From: Oscillospiraceae bacterium | GTDB lineage: Bacteria > Bacillota > Clostridia > Oscillospirales > Oscillospiraceae | DNA length: 52,557 nt | Direction of reading: 5' to 3' | NCBI GenBank assembly: GCA_017469795.1 | Contig: JAFUFT010000096.1 | Span: forward strand, 1-52,557 | Part shown: one piece after another, positions 8,615 to 16,393 of the stretch | How positions within the stretch are numbered: position 1 is the stretch's first letter | How the letters are laid out: each line of letters opens with the position of its first letter | Notes under the pieces: generated by a model | Told to the model about the DNA's origin: nothing | What the model saw: the letters and a program-made list of their open reading frames with translations, nothing else | Database searches by the model: none | Program-made: the position numbers and the translations under genes

Positions 8615-9346
8615 ATGGAAATTTGTGGCGCAACAGATTGCGGACTGGTCCGCAAACAGAATCAGGATTATTTCCGCTATCTCCACCTGGCGGACGACCG
8701 CCATGTGGCGGTGGTCTGCGACGGCATGGGCGGCGGGAAATCCGGAGATGTTGCCTCCCGCCTGGCCTCGGAGGTGTTTCTTCAGGATCTGGAGCATTCC
8801 TCCCGGGCGGGGATGATCCAGTCTGAGATCGTTTCCATGCTGGTCAACGCGGTGAAGAGCGCCAACCGTGCTGTATATGAGCAGTCCCAGGTCAGTCCTG
8901 ACTTCAAGGGAATGGGCACGACTCTGGTGGCGGTGTATCTGCAGAAGGGCGATTCCTACATCGTCAATGTGGGAGACAGCCGGTGCTACTGTATTTCCGG
9001 GGATGAGATCACCCAGATCACGGAGGATCACTCTGTTGTCGGTCTGATGGTTGCCAGAGGACAGATCACGGAGGAAGAGGCCCGGATCCATCCCAACCGG
9101 AATCTGATTACCCGGGCGGTCGGGACGGAAGAAAACGTGGAATGCGACTGCTTTTTCCTGCGGCTGGACCCGGGGGACGCGCTGCTGCTCTGCTCGGACG
9201 GCCTGTCCAATCTGGTCACCCGTCCGGAGATGCTCTACGAGGTAGGGCTGGGCGGAGAAGGAACGGAGATCTGCCAGCGGCTTATTGACATAGCGAAGAA
9301 GCGCGGCGCCCCGGACAACGTGACTGCGGTACTCGCGCGCTATTGA
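8615..9346 (+). CDS. stp: PP2C-type Ser/Thr protein phosphatase (Stp/PrpC)
   Basis: 243-residue PPM/PP2C phosphatase, partner of the following kinase. Metal-binding motifs are visible: RKQNQDYF near the N-terminus, VCDGMGGGKSGD, VNVGDSRCY, ITEDHS, LLCSDGLSN and a terminal DNVTAVLARY. The ATG at 8615 follows AGAGGTG. A TTG at 8594 overlapping rlmN is possible but would add residues unlike the family. The stp-prkC pair is the standard Firmicute signalling module controlling cell-wall growth and spore germination. Confidence 0.95.
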   Translation: MEICGATDCGLVRKQNQDYFRYLHLADDRHVAVVCDGMGGGKSGDVASRLASEVFLQDLEHSSRAGMIQSEIVSMLVNAVKSANRAVYEQSQVSPDFKGMGTTLVAVYLQKGDSYIVNVGDSRCYCISGDEITQITEDHSVVGLMVARGQITEEEARIHPNRNLITRAVGTEENVECDCFFLRLDPGDALLLCSDGLSNLVTRPEMLYEVGLGGEGTEICQRLIDIAKKRGAPDNVTAVLARY

Positions 9347-9382
9347 TCCCTGTTAGAAATTATCATTGCTAGGAGCGGTGTT

Positions 9383-11524
9383 ATGGATAAATTCATAGGT
9401 CGCCTGCTGGACGGCCGGTATGAAATACTGGAGGAGATCGGCCGGGGCGGCATGGCCGTGGTCTATCGGGCCATGGATCACCGTCTCAACCGGTATGTGG
9501 CGGTGAAGATCCTCAAGGAAGAACTCAGCCGCGACGAAGATTTCCGGCGGCGGTTCCATGCCGAAAGCCAGGCTGTCGCGATGCTCTCCCACGCCAATAT
9601 CGTGGCCGTCTACGATGTGAATCATTCCGGCGAAGCGGACTATATCGTGATGGAGCTGATCGACGGGCTGACCCTCAAGCAGTATATGCAGCAGCGGGGC
9701 GCCCTGTCCTGGCGGGAGGCGCTGCACTTTGCCACCCAGATCGCCAAGGCCATCGAGCACGCCCACTCCAGAGGAATCGTCCATCGGGACATCAAGCCTC
9801 ACAATATCATGATTCTGAAGGACGGCAGTGTAAAGGTCGCTGATTTCGGAATCGCGCGGCTCAGCTCCTCCCAGAATACGCTGACCAGAGAAGCGCTGGG
9901 ATCCGTCCATTATATCTCCCCGGAGCAGGCGAAGGGGTCCCAGGTGGATGCCCGGTCGGACCTGTATTCTCTGGGCGTGGTGATGTATGAGATGCTGACC
10001 GGAAAGCCGCCCTATGACGGCGACTCCCCGGTGGCCATCGCCATTCAGCACATCAATTCGACCCCGACGCCGCCCCGTCAGGTGAATCCTTCGATCCCCC
10101 TCGGGCTGCAGCAGATCACCCTCCACGCCATGTGTTCGGATCTCGGCGCCCGGTACAGCTCTGCGACGGCTATGATTGAGGATCTGGAGGCCCTTCGTAA
10201 GAATCCCCAGGTCGTGTTTCGGTTCAACGCGGGAACGGGCGGTACGACGACCTATGTGGATACCCGTCAGGCTGCGCCGCTGGGCCAGCAGACCCAGCCC
10301 CGCCAACAGACCCCGCGTCCTCAGAACGGTACCGGCAGCCAGACCGGCGGCACCCGTCCGGTCCAGAATCAGGCGCAGCGATCCCGTGTCCCTGCTGACA
10401 ACCAACAGGCAGCGCGGCAAAAGGCCAGAACCATGGCCGAGCGGTCCGTGCAGCAGGCGGGAGGCCGCCAGCGCCGGTATGAGCCGGAGGCCTATGACGA
10501 AGAGGACGAGGAGGATACCGGTCATTCCAGCCGTGTCCCGATCATTATTGTCTCTATCCTGCTTGTGGTCGTGCTGATTGCCGCGGTGGTGCTGCTCCGC
10601 AGCATGCTGGGGGACAGCGGCAGCAAGAACGAGATGATCGAGGTGCCGTCTTTCCTGGGACAACGCATTGAAGAGGTAGTCGGCAGCGAGCTCTATCCGG
10701 ATCTCAATCTGGTGGAAGGCGAGCACGTCTACAGCGACAAATATGCCGAGGGCCAGATCTGTGATCAGAGCGTGGCCCGAGGGAAAAAAGTGGTTTCCGG
10801 AACTACGATCCGCCTTTCGGTCTCCCGGGGACCCCAGACCGGATCCATGCCGGATCTGTCCAACTATACACAGCAGGAGGCGGATTTCGCTCTGGCTGCA
10901 CTGGAGCTGAACCTCAGCGTCAGCTATGAATTCCAGGAGTCGGAATCCGTGGAGGAAGGACGCGTGATCACCACGTCTCCCGCCTCCGGCGCAACGCTTT
11001 CCTACGGGGACGACGTCAAGGTCACCATCGCGCAAAAGCCGGAGACCGTGACGGTGCGGGTTCCCTATGTGATCAATCTGGAGCGGGATGATGCGGTGAG
11101 TCAGCTGGAACGCTCCGGACTCGTGGCCAAGGTCACTGAGGTGGAAAACGAGGCGCCTGCGGGACTGGTGTTCTATCAGAGCATTACCAGCGATACGGTG
11201 GTTCCGGAAGGCACCACCGTCAGCATCAAGGTTTCGATCGGCATGCCTTCTCCGAGTCCTTCCCCGTCGCCCTCTCCTTCTCCGTCTCCGTCGCCTTCTC
11301 CTTCCGAGGAACCGACCCCGACGCCTACGCCCACACCGGCGCCCACCCCAACCCCGACACCTACGCCCACCCCAACCCCGACACCTACGCCCACTCCAAC
11401 CCCGACGCCGACCCCGACGCCCTCGGAGGAAGTCGCTCCGCAGCCTTCGGAGGAAACTCCGGCCGGTCCATCGGTGCTGCCGGATCTTCCGGGTACAGGT
11501 GGTGAAATTACGCCGAATGAATGA
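9383..11524 (+). CDS. prkC: PASTA-domain Ser/Thr protein kinase PrkC (Stk)
   Basis: 713-residue membrane kinase. The cytoplasmic kinase domain (about 10-275) has the glycine loop GRGGMAVV, catalytic Lys42 (VAVK), HRDIKPHN at 134-141 and DFG at 154-156. A Gln/Arg-rich juxtamembrane linker (about 280-380) ends in an acidic patch (EEDEEDTG). One transmembrane helix lies at about 386-405. Three extracellular PASTA repeats follow (about 417-483, 485-551, 557-620); the family binds muropeptides and lipid II there. The odd part is residues 621-713: a run of Ser-Pro, then a long Thr-Pro run and a Glu/Pro-rich end. Such tails suggest a wall-spanning stalk. It follows stp after 36 nt, with AGGAG 7 nt before the ATG. 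Confidence 0.96.
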   Translation: MDKFIGRLLDGRYEILEEIGRGGMAVVYRAMDHRLNRYVAVKILKEELSRDEDFRRRFHAESQAVAMLSHANIVAVYDVNHSGEADYIVMELIDGLTLKQYMQQRGALSWREALHFATQIAKAIEHAHSRGIVHRDIKPHNIMILKDGSVKVADFGIARLSSSQNTLTREALGSVHYISPEQAKGSQVDARSDLYSLGVVMYEMLTGKPPYDGDSPVAIAIQHINSTPTPPRQVNPSIPLGLQQITLHAMCSDLGARYSSATAMIEDLEALRKNPQVVFRFNAGTGGTTTYVDTRQAAPLGQQTQPRQQTPRPQNGTGSQTGGTRPVQNQAQRSRVPADNQQAARQKARTMAERSVQQAGGRQRRYEPEAYDEEDEEDTGHSSRVPIIIVSILLVVVLIAAVVLLRSMLGDSGSKNEMIEVPSFLGQRIEEVVGSELYPDLNLVEGEHVYSDKYAEGQICDQSVARGKKVVSGTTIRLSVSRGPQTGSMPDLSNYTQQEADFALAALELNLSVSYEFQESESVEEGRVITTSPASGATLSYGDDVKVTIAQKPETVTVRVPYVINLERDDAVSQLERSGLVAKVTEVENEAPAGLVFYQSITSDTVVPEGTTVSIKVSIGMPSPSPSPSPSPSPSPSPSPSEEPTPTPTPTPAPTPTPTPTPTPTPTPTPTPTPTPTPTPSEEVAPQPSEETPAGPSVLPDLPGTGGEITPNE
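11250..11425 (+). repeat. In-frame Ser-Pro / Thr-Pro minisatellite in prkC
   Basis: Low-complexity coding repeat. A TCTCC/TTCTCC-type (SP)n block is followed by a (TP)n block containing about three near-identical copies of a 24-bp unit (beginning CCCACCCCAACCCCGACA) at 11342-11413. Because the unit is a multiple of three, copy-number changes would alter tail length without frameshift. Confidence 0.85.
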
Positions 11525-12410
11525 TCAGATGCAGGGCGTCATCATTCGGGCGCTGAGCGGGTTTTATGATGTGGACACCGGCAGCTCTGTGGTCCGCTGC
11601 CGCGCAAGAGGCAAGTTCCGCAAGGCCGGGATCTCGCCGCTGGTGGGAGACCGGGCCAGCTTCCGGATCAGCGGGGAGGAGGGCTATCTGCAGGAGATCT
11701 TTCCCCGGAAAAACAGCTTTGTCCGGCCTGCTGTGGCCAATGTGGACGCGCTGGTGATGATGGCATCCCAGGTCAACCCGGTGACGGAACCGTTTCTCAT
11801 CGACCGGGTGGCCGCCATTGCCGCCCAGCAGCAGGTCGAGCTGATCCTGGTGATCAACAAATGCGATCTGGACCCGGCGGACCGGCTCTATGAGATCTAC
11901 CGTGACACCGGAATGACGGTGCTTCGGCTCAGCGCCTTCACCGGAGACGGGGTCGCCGCACTGGGACAGCATCTTCGCGGCAAGCTCGTGGCCTTCACCG
12001 GTAATTCCGGCGTGGGGAAATCCAGCCTGCTCAATGCTCTGTTCCCGGAGGCGAATATGCCCACCGGCGATGTGAGCGAAAAGCTGGGCCGGGGCCGCCA
12101 CACGACCCGGCATGTGGAGCTGTTCACCTTGCCCGACGGGACGCGGATCATGGATACCCCCGGTTTTTCCGCGTTCGATACGGATCAGATGGATCTGGGC
12201 ACTCCGGAGCGTCTGGCTTTGGCTTTTCCGGAGTTCACGCCCTATCTCGGCAGGTGCCGTTTTGATGACTGCGCCCACGTGAAGGAAGCTGGATGCGCGG
12301 TGCTGGAGGCCCTCGAACAGGGGAAGATCCAGAAAAGCCGGCACGAGAGCTACATCCGGCTGTATACACAGCTCAAGGAGCAAAAGGCATGGGAACGAAA
12401 AAAGGATTGA
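11517..12410 (+). CDS. rsgA: Ribosome small-subunit-dependent GTPase RsgA
   Basis: 297-residue circularly permuted GTPase that acts in late 30S maturation. An N-terminal OB-fold (to about residue 65) precedes the GTPase domain, with G4-type NKCD before the P-loop [12 protein letters not shown] and DTPGFS. A C-terminal zinc cluster reads [14 protein letters not shown]. Starts at GTG 11499, ATG 11517 and ATG 11529 are possible. ATG 11517 overlaps the prkC stop region and has GGTGG 12-17 nt upstream. Length fits Bacillus RsgA (298). In Bacillus rpe follows; here thiN overlaps directly. Confidence 0.95.
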   Translation: MNDQMQGVIIRALSGFYDVDTGSSVVRCRARGKFRKAGISPLVGDRASFRISGEEGYLQEIFPRKNSFVRPAVANVDALVMMASQVNPVTEPFLIDRVAAIAAQQQVELILVINKCDLDPADRLYEIYRDTGMTVLRLSAFTGDGVAALGQHLRGKLVAFTGNSGVGKSSLLNALFPEANMPTGDVSEKLGRGRHTTRHVELFTLPDGTRIMDTPGFSAFDTDQMDLGTPERLALAFPEFTPYLGRCRFDDCAHVKEAGCAVLEALEQGKIQKSRHESYIRLYTQLKEQKAWERKKD

Positions 12411-13015
12411 TCTTCGGGTCTGCGCCTGTTGGACGGTGGGAGTTCCTGAACCCGTTGAGGCGCTGGCCGGATGTGGTCATCGCCGCAGACGGAGGACTGG
12501 ACGCCGCCCGCCTGGCGGGGTTTTCCCCGGCGGTATATATTGGCGACGGAGACTCCGGCGGCCGGGCCGAGGCGGGCCTGACCTGCGTGACGCTTCCGGT
12601 GGAAAAGGATCTGACGGATCTGGAGGCGGCATACCAGTGGGCCAGGGATCATGGATGTGACAATCTGATCCTGACCGGCTGTACCGGCGGCAGGCTGGAT
12701 CATTCGATGGCGGCTCTTGGCCTGCTGGAGACGGCGGCGAAGGAAGGCGTTCACGCGGCGATCCTGGATGAGAGGAATCGGATCGAATTCCTGCTGCCTG
12801 GGTCTTATCAGATCCCGGACCGGGGATACCGGTATTTTTCCCTGATTCCTGCGGATCCGGTCCTGGCCGGCGTGTCCATTTCCGGCGCGAAATATGATCT
12901 CTCCCGGAGAGATGTTCTCCGGGGCGGCAGCCTGACGGTCAGCAATGAGTTTTCCCGGGACAATGTTCAAATCTCCTTTGTTTCCGGCGCGTGCTACCTG
13001 ATCTTCTCCAATTGA
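12389..13015 (+). CDS. thiN: Thiamine pyrophosphokinase
   Basis: 208-residue enzyme transferring pyrophosphate from ATP to thiamine to give TPP. Conserved features are ADGGLDAA, YIGDGDSGG, EKDLTDLEAAYQWA and LTGCTGGRLDH. The ATG at 12389 lies 8 nt after AAGGAG, and the gene overlaps the 3' end of rsgA by 22 nt. A strong terminator follows at once, so this is the likely end of the long housekeeping cluster. Confidence 0.95.
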   Translation: MGTKKGLIFGSAPVGRWEFLNPLRRWPDVVIAADGGLDAARLAGFSPAVYIGDGDSGGRAEAGLTCVTLPVEKDLTDLEAAYQWARDHGCDNLILTGCTGGRLDHSMAALGLLETAAKEGVHAAILDERNRIEFLLPGSYQIPDRGYRYFSLIPADPVLAGVSISGAKYDLSRRDVLRGGSLTVSNEFSRDNVQISFVSGACYLIFSN

Positions 13016-13027
13016 ATCAGAAACCAA

Positions 13028-13060
13028 TCCCTCCGCATAGACTGTGCGGGGGGATTTTTT
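13028..13060 (+). terminator. Intrinsic terminator after thiN whose 3' arm doubles as a ribosome site
   Basis: TCCCTCCGCA (13028-13037) pairs over 10 bp (one G.T) with TGCGGGGGGA (13045-13054). The loop is 7 nt and TTTTTT follows at 13055-13060. The next ATG begins at 13061, so GGGGGGA also serves as Shine-Dalgarno for the small ORF. Confidence 0.88.
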
Positions 13061-13204
13061 ATGGTCAGACGAAAAGAATGTATCGGACTTGCGCTGTGCG
13101 CCTTTGGGTGCGGTGTACTGCTTGCCGCGTTTTTTGACAGTGTGCTCTGCCCGCTGCTGCTGGGACTGGGTTGCGTCCTCGCAGGACTGCTTTTAGCGAA
13201 ATAG
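13061..13204 (+). CDS. Small Cys-containing hydrophobic membrane protein between thiN and sipL
   Basis: 47-residue ORF starting MVRRKECIGLALC and ending LAGLLLAK. It has a basic N-terminus, then two hydrophobic stretches (about 8-25 and 28-45) separated by FFDSV, with four Cys in total. The ribosome site is the GGGGGGA arm of the preceding terminator, 6 nt before the ATG. I do not recognise a named family. Its place, directly after thiN and just before sipL-spoIVA, is the place occupied by spoVM in Bacillus, but the sequence is not SpoVM-like. A role near the forespore membrane is only an inference from context. It is too short for many gene callers, yet start, site and hydrophobic pattern are coherent. 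Confidence 0.65.
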   Translation: MVRRKECIGLALCAFGCGVLLAAFFDSVLCPLLLGLGCVLAGLLLAK

Positions 13205-13234
13205 ATAGTCTAAAGTGACAGGAGACGGAATAAA

Positions 13235-13265
13235 CTCTTTTAGAGAACGGAGCCAAGGCTCCCGT
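13235..13265 (+). other. Tandem short hairpins before sipL
   Basis: CTCT-TTT-AGAG (13235-13245) and ACGGAGCC-AA-GGCTCCCGT (13247-13265) lie just upstream of the AAGGAG ribosome site of sipL. They could affect translation of sipL. No sporulation-sigma promoter could be called with confidence in this short gap. Confidence 0.35.
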
Positions 13266-13272
13266 AGAAGGA

Positions 13273-14766
13273 GTGAGTTCGCTGAAACTGGAATTTTTGA
13301 CGGAGACCCTGCAGTATCTTCGCCCGGTCCTGCGGGAGACCAAGACCGGCGAGGAATCCGCGGAAACCATCATACCGGACAGCATCCCGGATGTATCTGA
13401 GGTGCTGTCTGCAAGCGGCATGGCGTTCCTGCGGGGCAGGGAACTGAGCGAGGGGAGGGCGGCGGTGGCCGCTGGGATCAGTGCCTCGATCCTGGTGCAG
13501 CCGGAGGGACAGACTGCGCCGGAAGTCATCGAGCAATATCTTCCCATCAGCTTTGCGTTTGAAAACAGCCTGATCCGGCCGGATCAGAAGAGTCGCGCGC
13601 AGGTATCCCTGCAGCGGGTGGAGGGGCATCTGGTCAATCCGAGAAAGCTCCTGATCCGGGCGTCGGTGACGGTGGAACTGGAAATCTATGCCCCCTGCCG
13701 GGAAACACACCCCACCGGCGCGCTGACACCGGAGGTGGAGACGCTGACAGAGCCGAAGGCATTGAGGCTGATGACGGCAATGGAGGAAAAACGGTATTCT
13801 ATCGAGGACATCATCCGGTTCGAACCGGAGGGAACCGGCAGGAAGATAGCGGCATGCCGGGCAGAGCTGAGCCATACGGAGTCCCGTCTCACGGGGACGA
13901 GAGCGGTTTTCCGGGGTAATATGAAGCTCTCGATCCTGTATCTGACTGAGGACGGCCAGATTCGGCCGGCCACAGCGGAACTGCCGTTTTCCCAGTACAT
14001 CGACCTGGAGTGCGAAGCGGCGGAGCAGATGCTGGAGCTTGACAGCGCGCTGTGCGGACTGGACGCCGGGCTGAGCGCAGATGGCAGCAGCCTGGAGCTT
14101 TCAGCGCAGATCCAGACCAGAGCTGCCGTGATCGGGACGATGGAGCCTGCATGGGTGACGGATCTTTACGCCTGCAGCGGAGAGACGGAGGTTCAGTGGC
14201 AGGAATTGAACTACGAATCCCTGCTGGATACACAGCTGTTTTCCGTGACCGGCCGAGGATCCTCGCCTGCGGGAGGACAACCCCTTGTGGCAGGCGTTAT
14301 GCCGGAGGTGTGGAGCCAGTCCCGGGAGGGGGAAACGGTGCGCTTCACGATTCCGGTCAGAGTCCTGCTTCTCAGTCGGGAGGAGAGCGGATGGAGCGGC
14401 AGTGCCGTTTTCCCGGAACTGGTCTGCTCCACCCAGGCGGCCCAGGGCTGCCGGTTCGACGTGCAGGTTATGGATCTTCAGGCGGAGGGAACAAGCGGAC
14501 TGGATGGGACGGATGTGAAGGTGACAGGCACGGTCTGCGTCAGGACCTATGGGACTGCCAGTATCACAGAACCGGTTGACGGGGAGATTACAGAGCGGCA
14601 GGAGACGGACAAGCGGCCCGGCCTGATCATCCGGCGGACCGGATCAGGAGAACGCCTTTGGGACATTGCGAAGGGGTACCGGACAACAGTAGAGGCAATC
14701 CGGGCGGCAAACGATCTGACAGGAGAGCCGGAGCGGGGAACGCTTCTGCTGATTCCGGGGCGATGA
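13273..14766 (+). CDS. sipL: SpoIVA-interacting spore coat protein SipL-like (DUF3794 + LysM)
   Basis: About 497 residues with the layout of SipL: repeated DUF3794 (SPOCS) segments (for example IPDSIPDVSEVLSASG near the N-terminus) and a C-terminal LysM domain (about 450-497) ending TLLLIPGR. In Clostridioides difficile SipL binds SpoIVA through its LysM domain and anchors the coat. Here it lies directly upstream of spoIVA, which supports the call. The start is uncertain. GTG 13273 touches the AAGGAG site with no spacing, while an in-frame CTG at 13282 is 8 nt downstream and would give a start like the family. Expected to be expressed in the mother cell. Confidence 0.88.
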   Translation: MSSLKLEFLTETLQYLRPVLRETKTGEESAETIIPDSIPDVSEVLSASGMAFLRGRELSEGRAAVAAGISASILVQPEGQTAPEVIEQYLPISFAFENSLIRPDQKSRAQVSLQRVEGHLVNPRKLLIRASVTVELEIYAPCRETHPTGALTPEVETLTEPKALRLMTAMEEKRYSIEDIIRFEPEGTGRKIAACRAELSHTESRLTGTRAVFRGNMKLSILYLTEDGQIRPATAELPFSQYIDLECEAAEQMLELDSALCGLDAGLSADGSSLELSAQIQTRAAVIGTMEPAWVTDLYACSGETEVQWQELNYESLLDTQLFSVTGRGSSPAGGQPLVAGVMPEVWSQSREGETVRFTIPVRVLLLSREESGWSGSAVFPELVCSTQAAQGCRFDVQVMDLQAEGTSGLDGTDVKVTGTVCVRTYGTASITEPVDGEITERQETDKRPGLIIRRTGSGERLWDIAKGYRTTVEAIRAANDLTGEPERGTLLLIPGR

Positions 14767-14786
14767 AAGCGGGAAAGGAGGCGCGC

Positions 14787-16259
14787 ATGGAAAGTATCTA
14801 TGAGGAGATCGGAAGAAGGACCGACGGAAATATCTACCTGGCGGTAGCGGGGCCGGTCCGAACGGGAAAGTCGACCTTCGTCAAGCGGTTTATGGAGACG
14901 CTGGTGATTCCGGCCATCGACAACGTCTACCACCGGGAGCGGGCGAGGGACGAGCTGCCCCAGAGCGGTTCCGGCAGGACCATCACCACCTCTGAGCCGA
15001 AGTTTATCCCGGAAAACGGCGTGGAGATCCAGCCGGAGGGAACGACCCGCCTGCGGGTTCGGCTCATTGATTCCGTGGGATATATGGTGCCTGGCGCCAT
15101 TGGCGCAGAGGAGGACGGCGCTCCGAGAATGGTGACGACGCCTTGGTTCGACCATGAGATCCCGCTGACAGAGGCCGCGGAAACGGGTACCAGGAAGGTC
15201 ATGGAGGACCACTGCACCATTGGAATGATCGTGACCACGGACGGCAGCGTGACCGATATTCCCCGGGAGGACTACGAGGAGCCGGAGGAACGGTCCGTCC
15301 GGGATATGCAGAAGACCGGGAAGCCATTTCTGGTGCTGCTCAATTCGGCCCATCCCCAGGATCGGAGTACGCTGGATCTGGCGGCGCGACTGGAGGATCG
15401 CTACGGCACGCAGGTCATCCCGGTGAACTGCCAGACGATGGAGCGGGAGGACATGCTGGAGCTGCTGAAAAAGCTCCTGTATGAGTTTCCGGTCCAGGAA
15501 CTGCAGTTCTATCTGCCGGGCTGGGTGGCGGCGCTTCCGGAGGAGCATCCGGTGAAGGCGGGACTGTACGCGGCACTGAAGGACATGGCCCGATCAATGG
15601 AAAAGCTGTCGCAGGCGCAGAGCGTGTTCTCCAGGCCGCCCGCGGACACGCCGGTGACGGAGTCTGTGATTCAGGATGTGGATCCCGGCAGCGGGATCGT
15701 TGCGGTGACGCTGCGGTTCCCGGAGCAGCTGTTTTATGAGATCCTGTCCCAGGAGGCCGGAACGGAGATTGCCGGAGACCGGGAACTGATGGCATGCCTG
15801 CGGGAATTGACGGAGGCAAAGCGGGAATACGACCGGGTTGCCTCGGCGCTGGAGCAGGTCCGCGCCACAGGATACGGGATCGTCATGCCCACGACGGAGG
15901 AAATGACGTTGGAGGTGCCGGAGATCGTCCGGAAGGGCGGCAGCTACGGAGTCAGGCTCCAGGCCAGCGCGCCGTCGATCCACATGATGCGCGCGGATAT
16001 CACCACGGTCCTGAGTCCTATGGTGGGGGACGAAAAGCAGTCGGAGGATCTGGTCAACTATCTTCTGGGAGAGTATGAGGGAAATACGGAAAAGCTCTGG
16101 GAAAGCAATATCTTCGGGAAATCTCTGTTTGAACTGGTCAGTGAAGGACTCAATACAAAACTCGCCAGGATGCCGGAGGACGCCCGCATGAAGCTGCGGG
16201 AAACCGTCCAGCGCATCATCAACGAGGGAAGCGGAGGATTGATCTGCATCATCCTGTGA
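14787..16259 (+). CDS. spoIVA: Stage IV sporulation protein A (coat basement-layer ATPase)
   Basis: 490-residue SpoIVA, very close to the usual 492. This cytoskeletal ATPase polymerises on the forespore surface and forms the platform for coat assembly. The N-terminus MESIYEEIGRRTDGNIYLAV and the Walker A motif GPVRTGKST are typical. The remainder includes the conserved LIDSVGYMVPGA, DRSTLDLAARL and a short hydrophobic C-terminus ICIIL, known in the family to matter for localisation. ATG 14787 follows AAAGGAG; longer in-frame extensions overlap sipL and are not family-like. A terminator follows directly. Confidence 0.97.
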   Translation: MESIYEEIGRRTDGNIYLAVAGPVRTGKSTFVKRFMETLVIPAIDNVYHRERARDELPQSGSGRTITTSEPKFIPENGVEIQPEGTTRLRVRLIDSVGYMVPGAIGAEEDGAPRMVTTPWFDHEIPLTEAAETGTRKVMEDHCTIGMIVTTDGSVTDIPREDYEEPEERSVRDMQKTGKPFLVLLNSAHPQDRSTLDLAARLEDRYGTQVIPVNCQTMEREDMLELLKKLLYEFPVQELQFYLPGWVAALPEEHPVKAGLYAALKDMARSMEKLSQAQSVFSRPPADTPVTESVIQDVDPGSGIVAVTLRFPEQLFYEILSQEAGTEIAGDRELMACLRELTEAKREYDRVASALEQVRATGYGIVMPTTEEMTLEVPEIVRKGGSYGVRLQASAPSIHMMRADITTVLSPMVGDEKQSEDLVNYLLGEYEGNTEKLWESNIFGKSLFELVSEGLNTKLARMPEDARMKLRETVQRIINEGSGGLICIIL

Positions 16260-16263
16260 CAGC

Positions 16264-16289
16264 GCCCCGGGGCAGACCCGGGGCCTTTT
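16264..16289 (+). terminator. Terminator after spoIVA
   Basis: GCCCCGGG (16264-16271) pairs perfectly with CCCGGGGC (16277-16284) around a 5-nt loop; a T-run at 16286-16289 follows. Confidence 0.85.
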
Positions 16290-16303
16290 CACGTGCCGCT
16301 TAG

Positions 16304-16339
16304 TTTCCTCTTGTAAAAAGACCGGAAAAGGAGTACAAT
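16304..16339 (+). promoter_or_regulatory. gpmI promoter with TTTCC-N15-GGAAA element
   Basis: TTGTAA (16311-16316), 17-nt spacer, TACAAT (16334-16339). TTTCC at 16304 and GGAAA at 16324 form an inverted repeat around the -35 box. The same arrangement, with extra shared bases, precedes the yloU-fakA pair. Confidence 0.65.
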
Positions 16340-16393
16340 GAAAGCAATCAAACGTATGGAACATTTCTATCCAATGATAAAGGAGTCTGTTTT

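Noticed and set aside
9353..11035. 560-codon open frame opposite prkC
   Set aside because: It mirrors the strongly conserved kinase and PASTA gene; the frame stays open because of GC-rich codon use. No ribosome site or recognisable domain.
11246..11425. Tandem repeats considered as a CRISPR array
   Set aside because: Units are contiguous without unique spacers and encode Ser-Pro/Thr-Pro in frame with prkC.
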